Shown here piece by piece: positions 1 to 6,811 of a stretch of 13,148 nucleotides of DNA. Location: contig CBFDBQ010000053.1 in the NCBI GenBank assembly GCA_965603095.1, positions 1 to 13,148 on the forward strand. Reading direction: 5' to 3'. This stretch comes from DAOVVL01 sp965603095 (lineage in GTDB: Bacteria; Pseudomonadota; Alphaproteobacteria; Rhodospirillales; Magnetovibrionaceae). How positions within the stretch are numbered: the first letter of the stretch is position 1; the number at the start of each line of letters is the position of its first letter. A program made the position numbers and the translations under genes. The notes beneath the pieces were generated by a model that saw only the letters and a program-made list of their open reading frames with translations, ran no database searches and was not told where the DNA came from.

Positions 1-1
1 G

Positions 2-838
2 GACTTCCCGCCGGTGATGGTTCTGACCGCGCAAACCGATCAAGAGACAAAACTTAAGGCACTAGACCTTGGGGCTAGGGATTTTCTACATAAACCGTTT
101 GATCGGCTAGAGGTTCTTACGCGAATTGGCAATATGATTGAAACTCATCTTTTGCATAAAAAGCTGCGTTTTCATAATGAAGAGCTTGAACAAAAGGTAA
201 GTGAACGAACCAAGGAAATAGAGGAAACTAGACTTGAGGCAGTAAGATGTCTTGGTCGTGCTTCGGAATATAAAGACAATGAAACGGGAATGCACGTTAT
301 TCGCATGAGCAAATCCAGCCAGCTTATGGCGCACGCAGTAGGTATGAGCGAAGATGATTGCTCGTTGATATTGCACTCCAGCCCCATGCATGATGTTGGT
401 AAAATTGGCATCCCCGATAATGTTTTGCTTAAGCCTGGAAAACTCGATCCCGATGAATGGGAAATAATGAAACGTCATGCGGAAATGGGCGTTGAAATTC
501 TTGGCGATCACCCATCACCATTAATGGAAATGGCAAGGCAGGTTGCTATTACCCATCATGAAAAATGGGATGGCAGTGGCTATCCGCGCGGACTTAGTGG
601 AAAAGATATTCCATTGGTTGGCAGAATTACAGCATTGGCGGATGTATTTGATGCACTAACATCTGAGCGGCCATATAAAAAAGCATGGCCGGTAGAAGAA
701 GCAGTTTCTTTTATAAAAGAACAATCTGGAAAACATTTTGATCCAGAATTAGTGGAAATATTTATTGGTCTTATTGATGATATTTGTGAAGTTCGTGATA
801 AATACCGCGATGTTTTTGATACCGAAGCGGCAGAATAA
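2..838 (+). CDS. HD-GYP response regulator, 5' end outside the window
   Basis: This is a two-component output protein predicted to hydrolyse cyclic di-GMP in the cytoplasm. The frame is open from base 2, so the N-terminal part of the receiver domain, including the phospho-acceptor Asp, lies upstream. What remains of the receiver shows the VLTA segment and the conserved Lys in HKPFD. A helical linker (roughly residues 45-80 counted from base 14) leads into the HD-GYP domain. All expected metal-site elements are visible: the ETGMHVIR segment, HD (126-127) followed by VGKIGIP, His155, HHEKWDGSGYP (181-191), and the LADVFDALTSERPY segment. The domain therefore looks catalytically complete. Family knowledge gives phosphodiesterase activity towards c-di-GMP. 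The signal sensed and the partner histidine kinase are not visible. The downstream MFS gene starts 45 bases later on the same strand and might be co-transcribed. Confidence 0.93.
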   Translation, partial: DFPPVMVLTAQTDQETKLKALDLGARDFLHKPFDRLEVLTRIGNMIETHLLHKKLRFHNEELEQKVSERTKEIEETRLEAVRCLGRASEYKDNETGMHVIRMSKSSQLMAHAVGMSEDDCSLILHSSPMHDVGKIGIPDNVLLKPGKLDPDEWEIMKRHAEMGVEILGDHPSPLMEMARQVAITHHEKWDGSGYPRGLSGKDIPLVGRITALADVFDALTSERPYKKAWPVEEAVSFIKEQSGKHFDPELVEIFIGLIDDICEVRDKYRDVFDTEAAE

Positions 839-883
839 TACAAAATATAATTTTCACACGCTTATCGTCTTACTGGAAATAGT

Positions 884-2080
884 GTGACCAAGAAATCAGC
901 AAAATTATCCCTGATATTTTCATGCTTCGGGCATACCTACGCACATTTGTTTGCACCCATTTTCTTTGTGGTTGCACTGGCGTTAGAAACTGAAATGGGT
1001 CTAAGCCACGGCGAGGTCGTAAGCTTAATTGTTGCTGGTAACGTAATTTATGGCGTTGCCGCACCATTTGCTGGATGGCTTTCTGATAAATGGAATGCGA
1101 CTGGAATGATGTCGGTCTATTTCATCGGCACAGGCATAGCAATGATATTGACTGGTTTTGCAACATCTCCATTTACACTTGCTATTTTTCTTGGCCTCTC
1201 TGGCTTGTTTGGCTCCATATATCACCCAGTAGGAATTGCATGGCTGGTAAGAAACGCTGTAAATCGCGGAACCGCGCTCGGGATAAATGGTGTTTTTGGA
1301 ACAATCGGCCCATCAGTTGCAGCGTTAAGTGCAGGCATCCTTACCCAAACCATAAGCTGGCGTGCGGCATTTATTGTTCCGGGTGTAATTGTGACCCTTA
1401 CCGGCATCGCCTTTATAATTATGCTGAAACGCGGTGAGATTGTGGAAGTTAAAAAAGATATGTCACCGCACGTAGCAGCTACGAAAGCAGACACAATACG
1501 TACCGTGCTGGTGTTGACCGTTACAATGCTTTGCACCGGACTAATATATCAATCTATCAGCCCAGCATTGCCGAAAATGTTTTCAATTCGCCTAGAAGAT
1601 TTTTTCTCAGGTGGAATTATGGGCATTTCGGTAATGGTTGCCATGGTTTATATTGTGGCCGGTGGATTCCAGATGATTGCCGGGCGACTTTGCGATATTT
1701 ACCCATTAAAATTGGTTTATATAATCAGCTTCATCGCCCAGATACCCATTATGTTATTTGTCGCAAGCGCCAGCGGCATGTCGTTGCTAATTACAGCCAT
1801 GTTGTTGGTTGCCGCTAATCAATCATCGCTCCCGGCAGAAAACAGTTTGGTTGCAAGATATGCTCCGGCCCAATGGCGAGGGCTTGCATTTGGAATAAAA
1901 TTTATTTTGGCATTCGGCATCAGCAGCATGGCCATACTGATGGAAGCATCAATATTTGAATATACTGGTGGGTTTTTCTGGTTATTTATTATACTTGCAT
2001 CAATCGCAACGGTTGGTTTTGCAACGGCGTTTTTGCTTCCTTCGGAAAAACCAAAACCAGTTATGCAACCAGCAGAATAG
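884..2080 (+). CDS. MFS transporter
   Basis: A 398-residue inner-membrane transporter of the major facilitator superfamily. About twelve hydrophobic segments are visible in two halves, separated by a polar central loop near residues 185-205 (KRGEIVEVKKDMS). The short loop after helix 2 carries GWLSDKWN, the MFS motif-A position. The segment SIYHPVGIAWLV and the following GINGVFGTIGP are reminiscent of the fosmidomycin-resistance-type branch, but the substrate cannot be read from the sequence. The start chosen is GTG at 884, giving MTKKSAK, with GGAAA at 875-879 as a modest ribosome binding site; the first membrane helix follows shortly after. The stop lies only 2 bases from the stop of the convergent CoA-binding gene. 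Drug or metabolite efflux is a family-level guess only. Confidence 0.88.
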   Translation: MTKKSAKLSLIFSCFGHTYAHLFAPIFFVVALALETEMGLSHGEVVSLIVAGNVIYGVAAPFAGWLSDKWNATGMMSVYFIGTGIAMILTGFATSPFTLAIFLGLSGLFGSIYHPVGIAWLVRNAVNRGTALGINGVFGTIGPSVAALSAGILTQTISWRAAFIVPGVIVTLTGIAFIIMLKRGEIVEVKKDMSPHVAATKADTIRTVLVLTVTMLCTGLIYQSISPALPKMFSIRLEDFFSGGIMGISVMVAMVYIVAGGFQMIAGRLCDIYPLKLVYIISFIAQIPIMLFVASASGMSLLITAMLLVAANQSSLPAENSLVARYAPAQWRGLAFGIKFILAFGISSMAILMEASIFEYTGGFFWLFIILASIATVGFATAFLLPSEKPKPVMQPAE

Positions 2081-2082
2081 AT

Positions 2083-2511
2083 TTATTTCATTAACCGTTG
2101 GTATTCAATTTTTACACAACGATTTTGAATTGCTACTAACCCAGCGTTGGTGGCTTTTTCCGATGCCGCATCGTTTGTAATGCCAAGCTGCATCCATACA
2201 ACCTGAATATTTTTTTCAAGCGCCAGCAATATTGCCTCATCACAAACTTTTCCCGCTTGTTCAGAGTTGCGAAATATGTTGACCATGTCACAGGGGGAGG
2301 GGACATCAGATAATTTTGCGTAAACTTTTTGTTCTAATAATTCTTCACCCTCCAACCCGGGATTAACCGGGTAAACCGTGTACCCATTTTCCAGCAAAAA
2401 TTTCATTACCCCATAAGATGGGCGCGATGTATTTGCCGATGCGCCGATCAGAGCAATAGTTTTTACACTTTCAAGAATACCAATTATTAGGTCGTCATTT
2501 TCACTTGTCAT
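2083..2511 (-). CDS. CoA-binding (YccU-type) Rossmann protein
   Basis: A 142-residue single-domain protein of the CoA-binding family, the same fold as the N-terminal domain of succinyl-CoA synthetase alpha. Visible family marks are IALIGASANTSRPSYGVMKFL (within residues 19-39), YPVNPG (47-52), the CDMVNIFR strand (74-81), VWMQLGI (105-111), and the terminal NRCVKIEYQRL (130-140) with its conserved Cys132. Length is normal for the family. It lies 27 bases downstream of the crotonase-like gene on the same strand, so the two are probably one operon, which fits a shared link to acyl-CoA metabolism. No strong Shine-Dalgarno is seen before the ATG, so translation may depend on the upstream gene. 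No biochemical role is established for most members of this family. Confidence 0.88.
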   Translation of the reverse strand: MTSENDDLIIGILESVKTIALIGASANTSRPSYGVMKFLLENGYTVYPVNPGLEGEELLEQKVYAKLSDVPSPCDMVNIFRNSEQAGKVCDEAILLALEKNIQVVWMQLGITNDAASEKATNAGLVAIQNRCVKIEYQRLMK

Positions 2512-2538
2512 AATTATTGGTCATTTTTTCACTTTTTA

Positions 2539-3342
2539 TTATGTTATATCCCGCCATTTGGGCGGGGTTCTTTTTTCAACAAATGCCTTTATTCCTTCGC
2601 GTGCATCGTCATTTTGAATATTTTTATTCATTGTCTGCATAGCCAAGGCATAAGCCGCATCAATCCCCAACTCGCGCTGTTTATAAAATAGCTCCTTGCC
2701 AAGCTTTATGGCACTAGGTGATTTTGATGCAATTTCTAATGCAATATTTTCTACCTCTGCATCCAATACTTCCGGTCCAACACACCTGCTTATCAGGCCA
2801 ATGCGTAATGCATCTTCTGCGTCTATAAACCTTCCGGTAAATGCCATTTCTAACGCGGCAGATTTCCCTACACTGCGTGAAAGCTGAACCAGCGGGGTTG
2901 AACAAAATAATCCAAGGTTTATCCCTGATGTTGCAAATCGGGCATGGCTTCCGGCGATGGCAATATCGCATGCCGCAACCAACTGACATCCGGCTGCGGT
3001 CGCGGTTCCCTGTACGCTAGCAATTACCGGTTGGGGCAATCTTTGTATTTTCAACATTATGTCGGTGCAGGCTGAAATTGTGTTTTCAATCTCTATCTCA
3101 TTGCCAGCATCAGCAAATTCCATCATTTGTTTAAGGTCGTGACCGGCGGAAAAGGCAACCCCAGCACCGCTTAATACCACCGCTCTTATTTTTGTATCTT
3201 TCGCCACATTGTCCAGCTCGGACGAAAGGGCCAATAAAACCTCACGGCTAAGGGCATTCATTTGCTTGGGTCGGTTTAGGGTTAGCCATGTAATCTGGTC
3301 TTTATCGCTTCTCAGGACATATGGTTCGGTATCGGTGTTCAT
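2539..3342 (-). CDS. Enoyl-CoA hydratase/isomerase-like protein, ECHDC3-type
   Basis: A 267-residue crotonase-fold protein. The oxyanion-hole segments are present: AFSAGHDLK (63-71) and the GTATAAGCQLVAACD block (112-126). The stretch ARFATSGINLGLFCSTP (134-150) and the closing FYKQ and EGIKAF segments match the ECHDC3 type of mitochondrial and proteobacterial proteins. Both positions that carry the catalytic glutamates in classical hydratases appear changed: Gln120 in AGCQL where an acid is usual, and Gly140 in TSG where PE is usual. It may therefore bind acyl-CoA without hydrating it, or catalyse another crotonase-type reaction. The ATG has a good GGAG ribosome binding site (leader reads TTAGGGAGATACAGC). 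The CoA-binding gene follows in the same direction. The fold assignment is secure; the substrate and reaction are not. Confidence 0.9.
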   Translation of the reverse strand: MNTDTEPYVLRSDKDQITWLTLNRPKQMNALSREVLLALSSELDNVAKDTKIRAVVLSGAGVAFSAGHDLKQMMEFADAGNEIEIENTISACTDIMLKIQRLPQPVIASVQGTATAAGCQLVAACDIAIAGSHARFATSGINLGLFCSTPLVQLSRSVGKSAALEMAFTGRFIDAEDALRIGLISRCVGPEVLDAEVENIALEIASKSPSAIKLGKELFYKQRELGIDAAYALAMQTMNKNIQNDDAREGIKAFVEKRTPPKWRDIT

Positions 3343-3442
3343 GCTGTATCTCCCTAAGTCCAGCGGCCGTTATGACTGATTATCTGACTACAAGTATGAC
3401 ATATTCTGCATTTTCCGGGATATTCATGTGTTTTTAAGGGGA

Positions 3443-3459
3443 TATTTTACGGTAAAATA
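3443..3459. promoter_or_regulatory. Operator-like palindrome TATTTTAC-G-GTAAAATA
   Basis: Two perfect 8-base inverted arms (3443-3450 and 3452-3459) flank a single central base. A second, overlapping inverted repeat pairs ACGGTA (3449-3454) with TACCGT (3461-3466) and is followed by GTTTTT. The site lies about 100 bases upstream of the leftward crotonase start and about 60 bases upstream of the rplM -35 box. An operator for a dimeric repressor of the crotonase operon is the natural reading, but no regulator is identified, and a weak terminator read from left to right is an alternative. Confidence 0.4.
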
Positions 3460-3521
3460 ATACCGTGTTTTTAATCCATTGAAAATAAACACTTATTTAT
3501 ACTTTGGCGTTCTTTTTGTGG

Positions 3522-3550
3522 TTGACGTAGCTAGGCGTTAAGGCTAAAAA
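3522..3550 (+). promoter_or_regulatory. Probable housekeeping sigma promoter of rplM-rpsI
   Basis: TTGACG at 3522-3527 and TAAAAA at 3545-3550 are separated by 17 bases, the ideal spacing for a vegetative sigma factor. Transcription would start near 3557 and give an untranslated leader of about 88 bases before rplM. It is the best promoter match in the gap and stands directly upstream of a highly expressed operon. Confidence 0.55.
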
Positions 3551-3586
3551 ACGCGCCTGCCAAAGGTTTGGTACAAAATAAACCAT

Positions 3587-3605
3587 TGGCCCCACACTGG
3601 GGCCA
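3587..3605 (+). promoter_or_regulatory. Hairpin in the rplM leader
   Basis: TGGCCCC (3587-3593) and GGGGCCA (3599-3605) form a 7-bp GC-rich stem with a 5-base loop ACACT, followed by TATTTT. It lies between the predicted transcription start and the rplM ribosome binding site. It could be an attenuator-type terminator, or a binding site for autogenous control, which is known for L13 in Escherichia coli. The run of T is short and interrupted, so termination would be partial at best. Confidence 0.45.
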
Positions 3606-3644
3606 TATTTTAAATTAGTAATTGAAAAAAGGACGAGGTTTTAA

Positions 3645-4109
3645 ATGAAAACCTACTCTGCAAAACCATCAGACGTTGAAAAGAAATGGTTCATCATCGA
3701 TGCCGATGGATTGGTTCTTGGACGTATGGCCAGCATTATTTCCATGCGCCTGCGCGGAAAGCACAAACCTATGTACACCGCCAATATTGATTGTGGCGAT
3801 AACATTATCGTAATCAACGCCGAAAAGATAAAGCTTACTGGTCGCAAAATGACCGATAAGAAGTTCTATTGGCACACCGGTCATCCGGGCGGTATCAAAG
3901 AACGCACCATGGAAAAAATTCTTGGTGGCGATCATCCGGAACGGGTTGTGCAAAAAGCAGTTGAACGCATGGTTACTCGCTCACCAATGGGTCGTCAGCA
4001 AATGCGTAAACTTCACGTTTATGCAGGAACCGAGCACCCACATCAGGCACAAAGCCCGGAAGTTCTGGATGTCGCATCCATGAACCCGAAAAACAAAAGG
4101 AGCGCGTAA
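3645..4109 (+). CDS. rplM: 50S ribosomal protein L13
   Basis: A component of the large ribosomal subunit that binds 23S rRNA early in assembly. The 154-residue protein shows the full L13 pattern: KTYSAKP at the start, WFIIDADGLVLGRMAS (about 15-30), LRGKHKP, GDNIIVINAEKIKLTG, the WHTGHPGG turn and RMVTRSPMGRQQMRKLHVYAG near the C-terminus. It is slightly longer than the 142 residues of E. coli because of the C-terminal tail ending in NPKNKRSA. The start is ATG at 3645 with a strong ribosome binding site, GGACGAGG at 3631-3638. rpsI follows after 5 bases, the usual bacterial arrangement, and both are expected to be transcribed from the promoter near 3522. Confidence 0.98.
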   Translation: MKTYSAKPSDVEKKWFIIDADGLVLGRMASIISMRLRGKHKPMYTANIDCGDNIIVINAEKIKLTGRKMTDKKFYWHTGHPGGIKERTMEKILGGDHPERVVQKAVERMVTRSPMGRQQMRKLHVYAGTEHPHQAQSPEVLDVASMNPKNKRSA

Positions 4110-4114
4110 GGCCA

Positions 4115-4636
4115 ATGAGTGAAGAAACAAAAACACTCGAAGACCTGAAAGACATAGTCACAGGCACCCCGGCAGAAGGCGAAGTTGCAGTAGCAACAGC
4201 AGACGCCGTTTCTACCGAAGCAATTGTGCGCGTACAAAAATTGGACGCACAGGGCCGTGCATACGCAACTGGCAAACGTAAAAATGCCATTGCCCGCGTA
4301 TGGCTTAAGCCTGGCAACGGAAAGGTCATTGTTAATGGTCGCGAACAGGAAGTGTATTTTGCCCGTCCGGTTTTGCGCATGCTTATTAACCAGCCGTTTT
4401 CAGAATCTGCCCGTGAAGGACAGTTTGATGTGGTGGCAACAGTTACCGGCGGCGGCTTATCCGGCCAAGCTGGTGCGGTTCGTCATGGCATCTCCAAAGC
4501 GCTAACCAGCTATGAGCCAACCCTACGTGCGGTGCTCAAGAAAGGTGGCTTCCTTACTCGTGATAGCCGTGTTGTTGAACGTAAGAAATTCGGTCGCGCC
4601 AAAGCTCGCCGAAGCTTCCAGTTCTCGAAACGTTAA
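4115..4636 (+). CDS. rpsI: 30S ribosomal protein S9
   Basis: A small-subunit head protein whose C-terminal tail reaches the anticodon of the P-site tRNA. The 173-residue product has the S9 core from about residue 47: GRAYATGKRKNAIARVWL, the GNGKVIVNGRE segment, the GGGLSGQAGAVRHGISKAL block, and the basic tail with RAKARRSFQFSKR ending in the conserved Lys-Arg. It exceeds the 130 residues of E. coli because of an acidic, Ala- and Thr-rich extension of about 45 residues at the N-terminus, of a kind common in Alphaproteobacteria. AGGAG at 4098-4102, inside the end of rplM, and TAAGG just before the ATG could both serve as ribosome binding sites. Confidence 0.98.
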   Translation: MSEETKTLEDLKDIVTGTPAEGEVAVATADAVSTEAIVRVQKLDAQGRAYATGKRKNAIARVWLKPGNGKVIVNGREQEVYFARPVLRMLINQPFSESAREGQFDVVATVTGGGLSGQAGAVRHGISKALTSYEPTLRAVLKKGGFLTRDSRVVERKKFGRAKARRSFQFSKR

Positions 4637-4663
4637 TTCCCCTTTATTGGAATTTGCCTTATT

Positions 4664-4699
4664 ATCGGGCATCTCCTTCGGGGGGTGCCCGATTTTTTT
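4664..4699 (+). terminator. Rho-independent terminator after rpsI
   Basis: ATCGGGCA (4664-4671) pairs with TGCCCGAT (4686-4693). The stem continues through TCTCC/GGGGG, with two G-T wobbles, to a TTCG tetraloop closed by C-G (4677-4680). A run of seven T follows (4693-4699). This is a textbook strong terminator for the rplM-rpsI transcript and separates it from argC. Confidence 0.95.
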
Positions 4700-4721
4700 G
4701 GTTTTTTCACGGAATAGTTAA

Positions 4722-5669
4722 ATGAGCGCAAAAGTATTTATTGATGGTGAGGTCGGCACAACCGGCCTGCAAATCAAATCCCGGCTAGAGGGGCGGAGCG
4801 ATATTGAGCTTTTAAGCCTGCCTGAGGAAACTCGGAAGGATGCGGGCGCGCGGGCCGAAATGCTTAACAGTGCCGATGTGGCAATTTTATGCTTGCCCGA
4901 TGATGCGGCGGTGGATGCCGTTTCCATGATTGAAAACCCCAACGTTCGGGTAATTGATGCCAGTTCGGCCCACCGGGTTAGTGATGGCTGGGTTTACGGC
5001 TTTCCTGAACTTGACGCTGAACAATCGGGTAAAATTGCAACCGCCAAACGGCTAGGCAATGTTTGCTGTTATGCGGTAGCAAGTATTTCAATGCTTCGGC
5101 CATTAATTTCTGCTGAAATAATGCCAGATAACTATCCCGTCACATTAAATGCGGTTTCTGGGTATTCCGGCGGCGGCAAAAAAATGATTGCCAGCTTTGA
5201 AGATAGCTCGTCATCTGAATACACCGACGTTCCATATTTTGCATACGGATTATCACTAAAGCACAAGCACGTTCCAGAAATTGAAATGCATTCAGCCCTC
5301 AAGCGGCGGCCTTTGTTTATGCCCGCGGTTGGAAGATTTGCCCAAGGAATGATGGCTCAATTACCATTACAGCTATCGAGCCTTCCGGGCTCTCCTACAC
5401 CGAGCGATATTCATGCAGCACTCGAAAACCATTATGCCGGCAAGCGGTTTGTAACGGTGGCGGCTATGGATGAAACATTTGCTATGTCTGAATTGCGGCC
5501 AGATGTTTTAAACGGCACAAACGAGCTAAGGCTACACGTATTTGCCAATGAACAAGCTGGCCATGTGGTTGTAGTGGCGGTGTTAGATAACCTTGGAAAG
5601 GGTGCATCTGGTTCGGCGGTGCAGAACCTTAACATCATGCTGGGCATGGCTGAGGAAACCGAGCTTTGA
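4722..5669 (+). CDS. argC: N-acetyl-gamma-glutamyl-phosphate reductase (type 2 ArgC)
   Basis: Third step of arginine biosynthesis: NADPH-dependent reduction of N-acetylglutamyl phosphate to the semialdehyde, in the cytoplasm. The 315 residues fit the shorter type 2 enzymes. Visible marks are the nucleotide-binding GEVGTTGLQ (9-17), LCLPDDA (57-63), IDASSAHR (78-85), the SGYSGGGKKM loop (146-155) and HKHVPEI (181-187). The catalytic Cys sits in GNVCCYAVAS (112-121) and is probably Cys116, but the usual NPGCY reads NVCCY here, so the Pro-Gly before the nucleophile is replaced by Val-Cys. The start is ATG at 4722, with GGA at 4711-4713. It follows rpsI behind a strong terminator, as in many Alphaproteobacteria, and its stop overlaps the TTG start of the next gene. 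Confidence 0.95.
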   Translation: MSAKVFIDGEVGTTGLQIKSRLEGRSDIELLSLPEETRKDAGARAEMLNSADVAILCLPDDAAVDAVSMIENPNVRVIDASSAHRVSDGWVYGFPELDAEQSGKIATAKRLGNVCCYAVASISMLRPLISAEIMPDNYPVTLNAVSGYSGGGKKMIASFEDSSSSEYTDVPYFAYGLSLKHKHVPEIEMHSALKRRPLFMPAVGRFAQGMMAQLPLQLSSLPGSPTPSDIHAALENHYAGKRFVTVAAMDETFAMSELRPDVLNGTNELRLHVFANEQAGHVVVVAVLDNLGKGASGSAVQNLNIMLGMAEETEL

Positions 5670-6070
5670 GCAATATACAAATGCGCACAGCCCAAGGAAT
5701 AATTGTTACAATACTAATGTTCGCGGTTTTGGGAACCGTTGCCGCCCTATGGCAAAACCCATTGTTCGTTCGCATGACCCCGGTGCAAGGACCGGAAATA
5801 ACGTTGCTTGGAATTATGTCATTGCTGTTTGGGGTTTATGTTGGAATTAGGCGGGTAAGTTGTTCGTGGAAAAAACCAGGATTGGGCGGAACTTTAGGAT
5901 TTCTTGGTGTTGCCTGTCCGGTATGCAATAAGATATTACTTCTTATTTTTGGCGGTGAGCTATTGATGGCTTATTACGAACCAGTTCGTCTATATGTTAC
6001 CGTTGCAGGTATTTTGTTTATGCTATGGTTAGTCTGGCGAGAGATTAAGATGCAGGTAAAAACCGTTTAA
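5666..6070 (+). CDS. Small membrane protein with a CPVCNK motif, function unknown
   Basis: A 134-residue protein with four hydrophobic segments (about 10-29, 45-61, 74-98 and 107-126), so probably an inner-membrane protein. The third segment opens with ACPVCNKILLL (83-93). A CxxC pair at the membrane boundary suggests thiol redox chemistry or metal binding, and a further Cys66 precedes it. I recall similar short CPxCNK membrane proteins in other bacteria but know of no assigned function. The preferred start is TTG at 5666, whose TTGA overlaps the argC stop and has GAGGAA at 5652-5657 in front of it. This implies translational coupling to argC. ATG at 5681 is a possible alternative with a poorer ribosome binding site. 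The kinase-like gene follows after 2 bases. Confidence 0.8.
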   Translation: MSNIQMRTAQGIIVTILMFAVLGTVAALWQNPLFVRMTPVQGPEITLLGIMSLLFGVYVGIRRVSCSWKKPGLGGTLGFLGVACPVCNKILLLIFGGELLMAYYEPVRLYVTVAGILFMLWLVWREIKMQVKTV

Positions 6071-6072
6071 AA

Positions 6073-6804
6073 ATGCGTAACACACATCCAAAACCACCTA
6101 AAATTAAAAAATTTGATCTTCAACCGGGCCGCATAATTGGCGGCACCTACGAGGTCGAGAGTTTTTTAGGCGGCGGCTACGAAGGCGAAGTTTACAAAGT
6201 AAGCGAATTTCGCACAGGTGTTCCGCGTACGGCCAAGCTTTATTACCCTCATCGTAATGAAAATGATCTAGACGCAATGAACTTTGCCCGCAAGCTTGAA
6301 ATGTTGCGTGATTGTTCAATTGTTATTCAATATCACCACGCAGAAACCCTTAGAATTAAACGCCAAGCGGTAACCTGTCTGATATCTGAATACGTTGATG
6401 GAATAATTCTTTCAAAATATATTCAGTCCCATCCCGGAAAGCGAATGCCACCATACAAGGCGCTTAGCCTGATATATGCTTTGGTTGTGGGCTTAGAAGA
6501 AATTCATTGGAAAAATGAATATCACGGCGATATTCATTCGGAAAATATACTTATACGTCCGCAGGGAATATTTTTTGATGTAAAGCTGGTCGATTTTTAT
6601 AATCTTGGCAGGTCAAACAAAGAACGTCGCAAAGAAGATATTATCGACACCATTCATCTATTGCACGAAGCCATTGGCGGCAATAAATGGTACGCCAAGG
6701 CCCCTCAGAAAATTAAGGATATATGTCGAGGCCTTCGTCGCGACCTTATTCTGGAACGTTTTCCCACCACGCGCCATTTGCGCGAGCACCTTGAAACATT
6801 TTAA
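6073..6804 (+). CDS. Protein-kinase-like protein with DFG changed to DFY
   Basis: A 243-residue soluble protein with a near-minimal eukaryotic-like Ser/Thr kinase fold. The glycine-rich loop is GGGYEGEVYKV (33-43), the ATP-binding Lys is probably Lys55 in RTAKLYY, and Glu76 in KLEML is a candidate for its partner. The hinge region reads ISEYVDG (104-110). The catalytic loop is HGDIHSEN (151-158), keeping His151, Asp153 and Asn158. The magnesium-binding motif is DFY (174-176) rather than DFG, with Asp174 kept, so catalysis is possible. No membrane segment or extra sensory domain is present, and the C-lobe is short. It begins 2 bases after the CPVCNK gene, and the nearest AGG lies about 16 bases before the ATG, which suggests coupled translation. 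The substrate is unknown; it may act on a small molecule or a protein. Confidence 0.82.
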   Translation: MRNTHPKPPKIKKFDLQPGRIIGGTYEVESFLGGGYEGEVYKVSEFRTGVPRTAKLYYPHRNENDLDAMNFARKLEMLRDCSIVIQYHHAETLRIKRQAVTCLISEYVDGIILSKYIQSHPGKRMPPYKALSLIYALVVGLEEIHWKNEYHGDIHSENILIRPQGIFFDVKLVDFYNLGRSNKERRKEDIIDTIHLLHEAIGGNKWYAKAPQKIKDICRGLRRDLILERFPTTRHLREHLETF

Positions 6805-6811
6805 ATCAACT

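Larger units (their letters stand above)
3343..3644. other. Divergent intergenic control region between the crotonase gene and rplM
   Basis: This 302-base gap separates a leftward gene start from the rightward ribosomal operon. It holds the ribosome binding site of the crotonase gene (GGGAG near 3349-3353), a near-perfect palindrome around 3443-3459, a rightward promoter at 3522-3550 and a GC-rich hairpin at 3587-3605, all listed separately. I found no convincing gene in it and no clear promoter for the leftward gene. Confidence 0.6.

Noticed and set aside
3372..3437. 21-codon plus-strand frame starting MTDYLTTSM
   Set aside because: No ribosome binding site and no coherent hydrophobic or conserved pattern; it lies in a divergent promoter region.
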